This document shows, piece after piece, positions 19,188 to 26,889 of a stretch of 64,000 nucleotides of DNA. Both the position numbers and the translations under genes were made by a program. The first letter of the stretch is position 1. Each line of letters begins with the position of its first letter. This DNA is from Leeuwenhoekiella polynyae (lineage in GTDB: Bacteria > Bacteroidota > Bacteroidia > Flavobacteriales > Flavobacteriaceae): NCBI RefSeq assembly GCF_042683665.1, contig NZ_JBHUOO010000023.1; one strand, 5' to 3'. The notes under the pieces were generated by a model. It was not told the DNA's origin. It made no database searches and saw only the letters and a program-made list of their open reading frames with translations.

Positions 19188-19739
19188 ATGGCAAACCACC
19201 AACTTGATCCCCAAAAATGGGTGGACAAATATTCAGATTACCTCTACAATTACACGATTGTTAAGGTGAATGATAAAGAGGTTGCTGAAGATATCATCTC
19301 AGAGACCTTTTTAGCCGGGTTAAAATCTATGAAAAATTTTAAAGGAGAAGCTAGTGAGCGAACCTGGTTGATTTCGATTCTTAAGCGTAAGATCATTGAT
19401 TATTACCGAAAGATAAACTCTAATAAAGGCAAAGCTGAGGTTAGAATGAATTATTCTAGCGATGAGGAAACCGGGGATTGGTTAGAAGAACGGGTTGCAG
19501 ACCCCTTTGATCGTACAGCAGAAGATGACTTAGAAAATACTGAGCTGGGCGTGGCTATTTATGCATGTTTAAATAAATTGCCTGAAAAACAAGCGGCTAT
19601 ATTTAAGAAAAAAACCATTGAGGGTCAGGATACCGAAACTATTTGTAAAGAATTTGATATTACACCGTCTAACTTGTGGGTTATCATACACAGAGCCCGC
19701 ACAGCACTAGCAAGTTGCTTAGAAGAAAACTGGTTATAA
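19188..19739 (+). CDS. ECF-type RNA polymerase sigma factor
   Basis: A 183-residue sigma-70 family protein with only regions 2 and 4. Region 2 is visible as EVAEDIISETFLAGLKSM and ERTWLISILKRKIIDYYRK; region 4 runs from LNKLPEKQAAIFKKK to SNLWVIIHRARTALASCLE. It directs RNA polymerase to a small regulon. The next gene, 3 bp downstream, encodes a small protein with an anti-sigma-like zinc motif and is the likely control partner. Confidence 0.92.
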   Translation: MANHQLDPQKWVDKYSDYLYNYTIVKVNDKEVAEDIISETFLAGLKSMKNFKGEASERTWLISILKRKIIDYYRKINSNKGKAEVRMNYSSDEETGDWLEERVADPFDRTAEDDLENTELGVAIYACLNKLPEKQAAIFKKKTIEGQDTETICKEFDITPSNLWVIIHRARTALASCLEENWL

Positions 19740-19742
19740 GAG

Positions 19743-20006
19743 ATGAAACTATTTGTAGATTGTAAAAAAGCCGGGCACCTTTGTGATAAAGGTCAATATG
19801 AAGATGCTTCTTTCTTTGAAAAGCTTAATGTGCGTTTTCATAACCTTATTTGTAAACATTGCTCTGATTATTCAGAGCGTAATGCAAAATTGACAAAGCT
19901 TCTTAAAGATCCTAAATGCAGGCAAATGCCCGAAGAATGTAAGAAGCGTATAAGAGAAGAGTTAGAACGCGAACTCGCTAAAAACAAAACTGAGCAGAAA
20001 CCATAA
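19743..20006 (+). CDS. Small zinc anti-sigma-like (ZAS) protein
   Basis: An 87-residue soluble protein without a membrane segment. It has the H-x3-C-x2-C motif HNLICKHC at about residues 37-44, typical of zinc-binding anti-sigma domains, plus further Cys residues near the N-terminus (DCKKAGHLCDKG) and late (KCRQMPEECKK). Its position right after the ECF sigma gene supports an anti-sigma or sensor role. It could act as a cytoplasmic redox or metal switch; that is inference. Its last 45 bp overlap the convergent UbiA-like gene. Confidence 0.7.
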   Translation: MKLFVDCKKAGHLCDKGQYEDASFFEKLNVRFHNLICKHCSDYSERNAKLTKLLKDPKCRQMPEECKKRIREELERELAKNKTEQKP

Positions 20007-20789
20007 AATAGGAATTCCTTCTACAAAAAAAGACGAATAATATGAAGGTTGAACGGTTTTAGCTTTTAGTATAGCGAAAGCTGTTAACGCTAACATTATA
20101 AAGTGAAGAATGCTGGCAGAGCTAAACCAACTTTCTCTAAAAATTTCTAAGATTACACATCCTGTAACCATCAAAAGGCCAAATAGTTTGGTTTTTTTTA
20201 TGCCTAATTTTTGCGGAAGCGTCCCTAAACTTGAGGCATCATAATTAAAATCACGTATCTCAAACGGAATTATTAACGACAAAACGAGTAAAAACCGTTG
20301 AGCAGTTAATAATGTCGCATCTGTTGACCAGTCTGTAAAATCATAAACTACCGGTAAATATACACTCACTCCCGCCCATACTGCTGCAATTATAAAAATC
20401 TTAAGCGAAGGCACCATCCGTAAATTCTTCTTATGCGGTAAAAAAGGCAATGCATAGAGTAGAGTTAAAAGTGCCAGCGGTACGCAAAAAATCCAAAATT
20501 GAAATTCAAACTGAATTCCAAAATAAATCATCGCTATAAAACAAAAAACAGAGAAAACCTGAATGCTTTTTAAGCGCTCTGTTAGGTTGCGGTGATGCAA
20601 ACCTGCAAGCGCAGCATACTTTACAAAATTATAACCGGTTATTGTCCCAAAAAAAATGAACCAGTCAAAGGTTTGCTCGTGTAGAAGATTCAATTCTTCT
20701 TGACTGATAAACGAGAGGCAGACAACAGACAAAGCCACGTGAATACTACTGTTGATATAAAAATCAAAAATGCTTTTAAGGCCTTTCAT
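19962..20789 (-). CDS. UbiA-like prenyltransferase family membrane protein
   Basis: A 275-residue protein with seven or eight hydrophobic segments. RDFNYDASSLGTLPQKLG at about 200-217 resembles the second Asp-rich motif of UbiA enzymes. The first motif (NxxxD) is not evident: GYNFVKYAALAG keeps an Asn but lacks the Asp. It may therefore be a divergent or inactive member. It is a monocistronic unit facing the sigma/anti-sigma pair, with which it overlaps by 45 bp at the 3' end. Confidence 0.65.
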   Translation of the reverse strand: MKGLKSIFDFYINSSIHVALSVVCLSFISQEELNLLHEQTFDWFIFFGTITGYNFVKYAALAGLHHRNLTERLKSIQVFSVFCFIAMIYFGIQFEFQFWIFCVPLALLTLLYALPFLPHKKNLRMVPSLKIFIIAAVWAGVSVYLPVVYDFTDWSTDATLLTAQRFLLVLSLIIPFEIRDFNYDASSLGTLPQKLGIKKTKLFGLLMVTGCVILEIFRESWFSSASILHFIMLALTAFAILKAKTVQPSYYSSFFVEGIPILWFLLSFVFSEFAF

Positions 20790-20841
20790 TTAGCAAATAT
20801 AGGTTATGTGTTGATAAGTGCTTTAAGTGGTTGAAAAACTC

Positions 20842-20859
20842 ATAATCACATGTGATTAT
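20842..20859. promoter_or_regulatory. 18-bp perfect palindrome at the gcvP promoter
   Basis: ATAATCACATGTGATTAT is its own reverse complement over 18 bases. It covers the place where the -33 element of the gcvP promoter would be, and no TTG is present there. It looks like a binding site for a dimeric regulator. Confidence 0.6.
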
Positions 20860-20876
20860 ATTCCTAACTGATATTG

Positions 20877-20884
20877 TAATTTTG
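20877..20884 (+). promoter_or_regulatory. -7 element of gcvP
   Basis: TAATTTTG matches TAnnTTTG and lies 28 bp before the gcvP ATG. The -33 position is occupied by the palindrome at 20842-20859 rather than TTG. Confidence 0.55.
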
Positions 20885-20912
20885 CGCCATTCTAAACACA
20901 GATAATTTGTAT

Positions 20913-23762
20913 ATGAGAACAGATGTTTTTGCTTTAAGGCATATAGGGCCAAGACCAGAGGAAAAGGATGTAATGCTGAAAGCTTTGGGCGTTGATACAA
21001 TAGACCAATTAATCTATGAAACACTTCCTGACGGAATTAGGTTAAAAAAGGCATTGAATCTTGAGCCTGCATTAAGTGAGTATGAGTATGCCACGCATAT
21101 AAATGCGCTAGCAAACAAAAATAAACTGTTCAAAACCTATATAGGTTTAGGGTATCACGAGGCAAAAATTCCTGCGGTAATTCAACGTAATATTTTAGAA
21201 AATCCGGGTTGGTATACCGCTTACACTCCATATCAGGCAGAGATTGCTCAAGGGCGTCTTGAGGCATTATTGAATTTTCAGACGATGATAAGCGACCTAA
21301 CCGGTATGGAGCTGGCAAACGCATCTTTATTAGATGAGTCTACAGCAGCTGCAGAAGCAATGACTTTGATTGCAGCAGTACGCAGCCGGGTTCAGAAGAA
21401 GAATGATGTAGTTAAGTTTTTTGTAGATAAAGAAGTTTTACCACAAACCCTTTCTGTGTTAGAGACCAGAGCACTTCCTGTAGGTGTAGAGTTAGTTATA
21501 GGTAACCCGCAAGAATTTGAATTTGGTTCTGACTTTTTTGGTGCTTTATTGCAATACCCTTCAGCTTCAGGAGAGATACACGATTATGCAGGTTTTATTT
21601 CCAAAGCAAAAGAAGCAGATATCAAAGTAGCTGTTGCTGCAGATATTATGAGTTTGGTCTTACTGGAAGCTCCGGGTCATTTAGGAGCAGATGTTGTTGT
21701 AGGTACTACGCAACGTTTTGGTATACCGCTAGGATATGGTGGGCCACACGCAGCTTACTTTGCAACGCGTGAAGAATTTAAAAGAAACATTCCGGGTAGG
21801 ATTATTGGAGTGACCAAAGACCGTAATGGAGACCGTGCTTTGCGTATGGCGCTTCAAACCCGTGAACAGCATATTAAGAGAGATAAAGCAACTTCAAATA
21901 TTTGTACTGCACAGGTTTTATTAGCAGTTATGGCCGGTATGTACACCGTATATCACGGTCCTAAGGGGCTAGAATATATTGCTACAAAAATTCACAGAAC
22001 AGCAGCGACGCTAGCAGATGCTTTAGAAAACATAGGTCTATATCAGTTGAACTCTGCCTACTTTGATACCATTAGAGTGAAGACAGATGCAGAAAATGTA
22101 CGCAAGTTCGCAGAAGCTAACGAAATTAATTTCTATTATCCGGATGCAGGTACGGTTTCGGTTTCAATAAATGAAACCACCAGTCTAGCTGATCTGAATA
22201 AAATTATTGCTGTTTTTGCGGAAGCTTTAGGTAAAGAGTTTACCCACTTAGAAGGTTTAGCTGGAAATATAGCAATCCCGGAAGCTTTAAGTCGTAAAAC
22301 GGAATTTATGACCAATCCGGTTTTTAACAGCTACCATTCAGAAACTGAATTGATGCGTTACATCAAGCGTTTAGAGCGTAAAGATTTATCGCTTAATCAC
22401 AGTATGATCTCATTAGGATCTTGTACGATGAAATTGAATGCTGCTGCAGAAATGCTTCCGTTAAGCGATGTACGCTGGGGAGGAATTCACCCATTTGTAC
22501 CGGTGGAGCAGGCAGGCGGTTATCAGGAAGTATTGAAGAAGTTAGAAGACCAACTTACTGAGATCACCGGTTTTGCAGGCACATCTTTGCAGCCTAACTC
22601 GGGTGCTCAAGGTGAATATGCCGGTTTGATGGTGATCAAGGCATATCACGAAAATAGAGGAGAGGCACATCGTAACATTTGCTTGATTCCTTCTTCTGCA
22701 CACGGAACCAATCCTGCAAGTGCTGTAATGGCGGGTATGCAGGTAGTAGTAACTAAAGCAACAGATACAGGTAATATTGACGTAGATGATTTGCGTGAAA
22801 AAGCCGAAAAGCATAAAGACAATCTAGCAGCATTGATGGTAACCTATCCATCAACTCACGGAGTTTATGAAAGTGCTATTCAAGAAATCACCGGAATCAT
22901 ACACGATAACGGCGGTCAGGTTTATATGGACGGTGCTAATATGAATGCTCAGGTAGGTTTGACCAATCCTGGAAAGATTGGTGCAGATGTTTGTCACCTT
23001 AATCTTCATAAGACCTTTGCTATCCCTCACGGAGGAGGTGGTCCTGGTGTAGGTCCTATTTGTGTGGCAGAACAGTTGGAGCCTTTCTTACCAACAAACC
23101 CTGTAATTAAAACAGGAGGAGAACAGGCAATTTCTGCAATTTCTGCTGCGCCTTGGGGTTCTTCTTTGGTTTGTTTAATTAGTTATGCATATATAAAAAT
23201 GCTTGGAGCAGCTGGCTTAAAAGAATCTACAGAAGCTGCAATTTTGAACGCAAACTATATTAAAGAGCGTTTAAAAGGAGCATTTGAGGTATTGTATTCT
23301 GGTGAAAAAGGTCGTGCCGCTCACGAGATGATCATAGATTGTCGTCCGTTTAAAGAAAATGGGATCGAAGTGGTTGATATCGCCAAGCGTTTAATTGACT
23401 ACGGTTTTCATTCACCTACAGTTTCTTTTCCTGTTGCTGGCACAATGATGATTGAACCTACAGAAAGTGAAAGCAAGCAAGAATTAGATCGCTTTTGTGA
23501 TGCGATGATTAGCATCAGAAAAGAGATTGATTCAGCAACTGCAGATGATGAAAATAACGTGCTTAAAAATGCACCACATACATTACATATGCTTACTGCA
23601 GAAACCTGGGAATTCCCGTATACCCGTCAGCAAGCAGCTTATCCTTTAGAATACGTTGCAGACAATAAATTCTGGCCTGCGGTACGTCGTGTTGATGATG
23701 CATATGGAGATCGTAATTTAATTTGTACCTGTGCTCCTATAGAAGAATATATGGAAGCATAA
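20913..23762 (+). CDS. gcvP: Glycine dehydrogenase (decarboxylating), P-protein
   Basis: A 949-residue P-protein of the glycine cleavage system, full length for the single-chain form. The ATG at 20913 is preferred over an in-frame TTG at 20907. It decarboxylates glycine with pyridoxal phosphate and passes the aminomethyl group to lipoyl H-protein. N-terminal RHIGPRPEEKDVMLKALG is typical; the PLP lysine lies in HLNLHKTFAIPHGGGGPG and SLGSCTMKLNAAAEM marks the second half. gcvT and gcvH are not in the window. A strong hairpin terminator follows. Confidence 0.97.
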   Translation: MRTDVFALRHIGPRPEEKDVMLKALGVDTIDQLIYETLPDGIRLKKALNLEPALSEYEYATHINALANKNKLFKTYIGLGYHEAKIPAVIQRNILENPGWYTAYTPYQAEIAQGRLEALLNFQTMISDLTGMELANASLLDESTAAAEAMTLIAAVRSRVQKKNDVVKFFVDKEVLPQTLSVLETRALPVGVELVIGNPQEFEFGSDFFGALLQYPSASGEIHDYAGFISKAKEADIKVAVAADIMSLVLLEAPGHLGADVVVGTTQRFGIPLGYGGPHAAYFATREEFKRNIPGRIIGVTKDRNGDRALRMALQTREQHIKRDKATSNICTAQVLLAVMAGMYTVYHGPKGLEYIATKIHRTAATLADALENIGLYQLNSAYFDTIRVKTDAENVRKFAEANEINFYYPDAGTVSVSINETTSLADLNKIIAVFAEALGKEFTHLEGLAGNIAIPEALSRKTEFMTNPVFNSYHSETELMRYIKRLERKDLSLNHSMISLGSCTMKLNAAAEMLPLSDVRWGGIHPFVPVEQAGGYQEVLKKLEDQLTEITGFAGTSLQPNSGAQGEYAGLMVIKAYHENRGEAHRNICLIPSSAHGTNPASAVMAGMQVVVTKATDTGNIDVDDLREKAEKHKDNLAALMVTYPSTHGVYESAIQEITGIIHDNGGQVYMDGANMNAQVGLTNPGKIGADVCHLNLHKTFAIPHGGGGPGVGPICVAEQLEPFLPTNPVIKTGGEQAISAISAAPWGSSLVCLISYAYIKMLGAAGLKESTEAAILNANYIKERLKGAFEVLYSGEKGRAAHEMIIDCRPFKENGIEVVDIAKRLIDYGFHSPTVSFPVAGTMMIEPTESESKQELDRFCDAMISIRKEIDSATADDENNVLKNAPHTLHMLTAETWEFPYTRQQAAYPLEYVADNKFWPAVRRVDDAYGDRNLICTCAPIEEYMEA

Positions 23763-23782
23763 TTTATTATGATAATAATGTT

Positions 23783-23809
23783 AAAACCCCCGCATTTGCG
23801 GGGGTTTTT
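23783..23809. terminator. Bidirectional terminator between gcvP and the membrane cassette
   Basis: AAAACCCCCGCA pairs with TGCGGGGGTTTT around a 2-nt loop. T runs on either strand let it serve gcvP and the convergent three-gene cassette. Confidence 0.88.
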
Positions 23810-23812
23810 GTT

Positions 23813-24253
23813 TTACAACAAATCGTCATCAAGATAAAGTCCGTATGGTACCCCGATTATAACGGCGGGAATAAAACCCATAATAAAACAATATATGGGA
23901 GAGACCCATAGAATGGTTAAGTGATCAGTAATGTATTTGGTATTAGTAATGCATTCATATATAAAATAAGGAATGTTGAAGAGCATAGAAAATATAATTA
24001 ACGACAACAATGTAAAAACTAAGCCCATTAACTTTGAATTTCTTCCATTTGAAATAGCTTTTAAGCACCAGTTGCTTACACAAATACTTACAGTGTAATT
24101 AATTATACAGGCAATCAAAAAGAAGTTTATAATATCATTGTTAAATGCATATTTGAAAGAATCAAAAAAGAAATGCATAATAGCTAAAAACGATATGATA
24201 CCAAATGTTGCCAATAAAACTCCTCCTTTTACAGCTTTCTCTTGGAGTTTCAT
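23813..24253 (-). CDS. Small membrane protein of unknown function (cassette gene 3)
   Basis: A 146-residue protein with four predicted transmembrane helices (about residues 13-33, 43-63, 78-98 and 115-138) and an acidic C-terminus (YLDDDLL). I do not recognise a family. It overlaps the preceding cassette gene by 4 bp (ATGA), so it is cotranslated with it. It does not resemble the other two cassette proteins. Location after a GbsR/MarR-like regulator gene suggests a regulated membrane or stress function. Confidence 0.6.
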   Translation of the reverse strand: MKLQEKAVKGGVLLATFGIISFLAIMHFFFDSFKYAFNNDIINFFLIACIINYTVSICVSNWCLKAISNGRNSKLMGLVFTLLSLIIFSMLFNIPYFIYECITNTKYITDHLTILWVSPIYCFIMGFIPAVIIGVPYGLYLDDDLL

Positions 24254-24630
24254 AACTGTTGAGTTTTCAAAGTTTGTCTTGATTTTTTTCTTCCTCTAAA
24301 GAATAAAAATATATTGAAGAATAGCATTAAGCCTAAATAGATCGTAAATCCACCAATTTTAGAACTTAAAACTTCGGCTAGATTTTGATAGGTGTCATCG
24401 AAGCCATAGTCGTGAATCTCCATAATTAAAAGAGCAAAACCAATGTTTAAAAGATAGAATCCTACTTTAAATAGCTTATTTGTAGCTAAAGCAATTTCTT
24501 CCTTCCCTTTAAAGATATCTATCATAAACAACCTGCCGTTTTTGAAAAGTATGTTTGATACGAAAAGCGTTAATGCAATGGTGATGGGTAAGTAGATAAA
24601 ATAGCCGACTAGAATTTTTGAAGTTTCCAT
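24250..24630 (-). CDS. Small membrane protein (cassette gene 2), paralogue of gene 1
   Basis: A 126-residue protein with three hydrophobic segments and a basic C-terminal tail (FRGRKKSRQTLK). It shares with the neighbouring cassette gene the pattern GrxFxxxxxxxxEExxxxTNK, then G-F/Y-YLxNIGF, then a final hydrophobic stretch ending LxFFNIFLF. The two are clearly tandem paralogues. No known domain is recognised. Spacing to gene 1 is 11 bp. Confidence 0.65.
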   Translation of the reverse strand: METSKILVGYFIYLPITIALTLFVSNILFKNGRLFMIDIFKGKEEIALATNKLFKVGFYLLNIGFALLIMEIHDYGFDDTYQNLAEVLSSKIGGFTIYLGLMLFFNIFLFFRGRKKSRQTLKTQQL

Positions 24631-24641
24631 AAGTAATTGAA

Positions 24642-24989
24642 TTAATGATTAATAATTTTTTTGAGTAGGTGGGTTATAAAATAAATGTTGAAAAAATGAA
24701 GTAACGCGAGTGCGATTAATAAAGAGCCTACGTATGTGCTTATCTTATTTATTATCTCTAGAGAACTCACAATTTCTGGCCATCCCTGTACTGTATATAT
24801 TACAAACCCAATATTCACTAAATAGTAACCTGCTAAAAGTGATTTGTTGGTTCTGATAGTAAGTTCTTCGTCTTGGATTGCATTTAAAATAAAAGCTTTG
24901 CCGTTTGTGTAGCATACCTTGCCGATGCTGTAGATAATAATCACCATCAGAATTATATAAATACTATAAGAAAGAAGGTTATAATTCAT
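24642..24989 (-). CDS. Small membrane protein (cassette gene 1)
   Basis: A 115-residue protein with three hydrophobic segments (about 5-25, 50-68 and 86-107). It shares NGKAF, EEL-x-TNK, YYLVNIGF and LHFFNIYF elements with cassette gene 2. The function is unknown. An inverted repeat nearly identical to that at the regulator promoter lies 17 bp upstream of its start codon, so this gene is probably the first regulated gene of the cassette. Confidence 0.65.
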   Translation of the reverse strand: MNYNLLSYSIYIILMVIIIYSIGKVCYTNGKAFILNAIQDEELTIRTNKSLLAGYYLVNIGFVIYTVQGWPEIVSSLEIINKISTYVGSLLIALALLHFFNIYFITHLLKKIINH

Positions 24990-25005
24990 CTCGTTATTTT
25001 TAAAG

Positions 25006-25023
25006 TTTCAGAAAATATTGAAA
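25006..25023. promoter_or_regulatory. Putative operator O2 upstream of the membrane cassette
   Basis: TTTCA-N8-TGAAA inverted repeat. Read on the minus strand it is TTTCAATATTTTCTGAAA, which differs at only two positions from the repeat at 25574-25591, and both are followed by CTT. It lies between the regulator stop codon and cassette gene 1. Confidence 0.65.
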
Positions 25024-25041
25024 TTATTATTTAAAAAAATA

Positions 25042-25545
25042 TTAACTCATCAGTTTCATGATAGTTTTAGTAATCCAGTTTTCTTTTTGGTTTACTATTT
25101 TACCAAGCATCGTATCTGCCTTACTCACAAATTCATAAAGCTCTTCGGTCTTCATTTTAAACTTTTGAGCTTCATTACTTGGGTTGTCGTTAAAGTTTTT
25201 AACATCTGCGAGTACACGCAATGCAGGTTTGATTTCTCGCTTACTGCGTTCGATGGCAATTTTACGTGCCAGCGAGTCAACATCTTGATCTGCTTTAAAA
25301 TATTCTTTGCGTTCACCGGGCTTATACTCTTTATAAACAATTCCCCAATCAATCAAACCTCGAAGGTTCATACTTGCATTTCCGCGGGAGATTTGCAGTT
25401 CTTCCATCACTTCTTCCATAGAAAGCGAATCTGGAGAGATCATCAATAGCGCGTGAATCTGAGCCATCGTTTTATTAATGCCCCACTGAGAACCTAATGC
25501 TCCCCAGGTTTGTAAAAATTGATCTTTTGCTTCCTTGAATTCCAT
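25042..25545 (-). CDS. GbsR/MarR-family transcriptional regulator
   Basis: A 167-residue protein with a winged helix-turn-helix at about residues 20-80: TMAQIHALLMISPDSLSMEE, then MEELQISRGNASMNLRGL as helix-turn-helix, then KEYKPGERKEYF as wing. The C-terminal half is helical and probably dimerises. This is the layout of the GbsR/MarR family, usually ligand-responsive repressors. The gene sits upstream of the three-gene membrane cassette on the same strand. Inverted repeats overlap its own promoter and precede the cassette, suggesting autoregulation and control of the cassette. Confidence 0.85.
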   Translation of the reverse strand: MEFKEAKDQFLQTWGALGSQWGINKTMAQIHALLMISPDSLSMEEVMEELQISRGNASMNLRGLIDWGIVYKEYKPGERKEYFKADQDVDSLARKIAIERSKREIKPALRVLADVKNFNDNPSNEAQKFKMKTEELYEFVSKADTMLGKIVNQKENWITKTIMKLMS

Positions 25546-25549
25546 GTTT

Positions 25550-25579
25550 CAAATATAGTATTTATTTTTAAAATTTCAA
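25550..25579 (-). promoter_or_regulatory. Promoter of the GbsR/MarR-like regulator gene
   Basis: On the minus strand TTG (25579-25577), 19 bp, TATATTTG (25557-25550) is an exact Bacteroidota promoter. The -7 box ends only 4 bp before the start codon, so the transcript is probably leaderless. The -33 box lies inside the inverted repeat at 25574-25591. Confidence 0.75.
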
Positions 25580-25591
25580 TATTTATTGAAA
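25574..25591. promoter_or_regulatory. Putative operator O1 at the regulator promoter
   Basis: TTTCAATA-TT-TATTGAAA is a perfect 8-2-8 inverted repeat. It covers the -33 box of the regulator promoter, and lies about 25 bp upstream of the -7 box of the divergent glycosyltransferase gene. Confidence 0.7.
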
Positions 25592-25616
25592 CTTATTTTT
25601 ATTGCTGCGGTAAAAC

Positions 25617-25624
25617 TATATTTG
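25617..25624 (+). promoter_or_regulatory. -7 element of the glycosyltransferase gene at 25629
   Basis: TATATTTG matches TAnnTTTG, 4 bp before the ATG, again implying a leaderless or near-leaderless transcript. No TTG is found 19 bp upstream. Confidence 0.5.
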
Positions 25625-25628
25625 CGTT

Positions 25629-26855
25629 ATGAAAGTACTCTTCTTAGGTAATGTATGGCCAGAGCCGGTTTCTTCTGCTGCAGGAACCCGTATTATGCAA
25701 TTGATCAAAGCGTTTCAGAATAAGAGCGCTGAAGTGCATTTTGCCTGCGCAGCCGGTAAAACACCATTGTCTGAAGACTTATCAAAAATTAATGTGGCAG
25801 AAGAGATCATCCAACTTAATAACAGCAGTTTTGATACTTACATTAAAGATTTAAATCCCCAGGTGGTTGTTTTTGACAAGTTTGTTATTGAAGAACAATT
25901 TGGCTGGCGTGTAAAAGAGCAGTGTCCAGATGCGGTACGGATTTTAGAAACGATAGACTTGCACGGACTTAGAAAAGGGCGCGAAGCAGCTTTAAAAGCC
26001 GGAGAGTCTTTTTCTGAAAAGTATTTCCATAACGATTTTGCAAAGCGCGAATTGGCGAGTATATATCGCTGTGATTTGACCCTGGTTATTTCAGAATTTG
26101 AGATGGAAGTATTGAACGATTTTTTTAATGTTCCTGATCAACAATTGTTTTATTTGCCTTTTCTGGTGGAACCTATTTCTGATGAGGTGATTTCTATTTG
26201 GAAGCCTTTTGAGAAACGAAAGCATTTTGTGACCATTGGTAATTTTAGACACGAACCCAATTGGCTTTCAGTACGGTATTTAAAAACCGAAATCTGGCCC
26301 ATAATTCGTAAACAGTTACCTGATGCAGAAATGCGTGTTTACGGTTCATACCCCGCAGAAAAACACACCCAGCTACACAATCCTAAAGAAAATTTCTATG
26401 TCTTAGGCAGAGCCGAAAGTGCACACGAGGTTATTGAAGATGCACGTGTTTTACTTGCCCCATTACTTACAGGAGCCGGTTTAAAAGGAAAATTGCTAGA
26501 TGCGATGCAGTGTGGTACTCCTGCTGTAACTACAAAAGTTGGTGCTGAAGGCATGCACGGCACATTGCCTTTTAACGGAAGCGTAACTGATGATTTTAAT
26601 GATTTTGCAGATGCTGCAGTCAGCCTTTATAAAGACTCCAAAGCTTGGTCAAAAGCACAAAAAAATGGAGTTAAAATTATAAATGAGCGTTTTCTACAAA
26701 GTTATTGGCAACCCCTATTTCATTCAAAAATAAATGAGCTTCTGAAAAATTTAGAACAGCATCGTCAAGCAAATTTTACAGGGGCAATGCTTTGGCATCA
26801 ATCGCTACAAGCTTCAAAGTTTATGAGTAAATGGATTGAGGAGAAGAATAAATAA
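25629..26855 (+). CDS. Glycosyltransferase, GT-B fold (GT4-like)
   Basis: A 408-residue protein with an N-terminal half like a GT-B acceptor domain (LFLGNVWPEPVSSAAGTRI) and a C-terminal nucleotide-sugar domain (HFVTIGNFRHEPNW, then LLAPLLTGAGLKGKLLDAM, CGTPAVTTKVGAEGM). The late EGM stands where an E-x7-E motif is expected. The acceptor is unknown. It runs divergently from the regulator gene and might share its operator. Confidence 0.8.
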   Translation: MKVLFLGNVWPEPVSSAAGTRIMQLIKAFQNKSAEVHFACAAGKTPLSEDLSKINVAEEIIQLNNSSFDTYIKDLNPQVVVFDKFVIEEQFGWRVKEQCPDAVRILETIDLHGLRKGREAALKAGESFSEKYFHNDFAKRELASIYRCDLTLVISEFEMEVLNDFFNVPDQQLFYLPFLVEPISDEVISIWKPFEKRKHFVTIGNFRHEPNWLSVRYLKTEIWPIIRKQLPDAEMRVYGSYPAEKHTQLHNPKENFYVLGRAESAHEVIEDARVLLAPLLTGAGLKGKLLDAMQCGTPAVTTKVGAEGMHGTLPFNGSVTDDFNDFADAAVSLYKDSKAWSKAQKNGVKIINERFLQSYWQPLFHSKINELLKNLEQHRQANFTGAMLWHQSLQASKFMSKWIEEKNK

Positions 26856-26889
26856 GCCTTCTAAAAGTATAACTTCTAGAAGGCTTATT
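26851..26889. terminator. Bidirectional terminator between convergent genes
   Basis: AATAAGCCTTCTA (26851-26863) pairs perfectly with TAGAAGGCTTATT (26877-26889). The 5' arm includes the stop codon of the glycosyltransferase gene, and the 3' arm ends one base before the last codon of the convergent small membrane gene. Confidence 0.85.

Noticed and set aside
20907..20912. TTG start for gcvP
   Set aside because: The ATG two codons later is the ordinary choice and fits family N-termini.
25018..25449. Plus-strand frame of 143 codons over the regulator gene
   Set aside because: Antisense to the clear winged helix-turn-helix coding sequence and Phe/His rich; it would also overlap operator O2.
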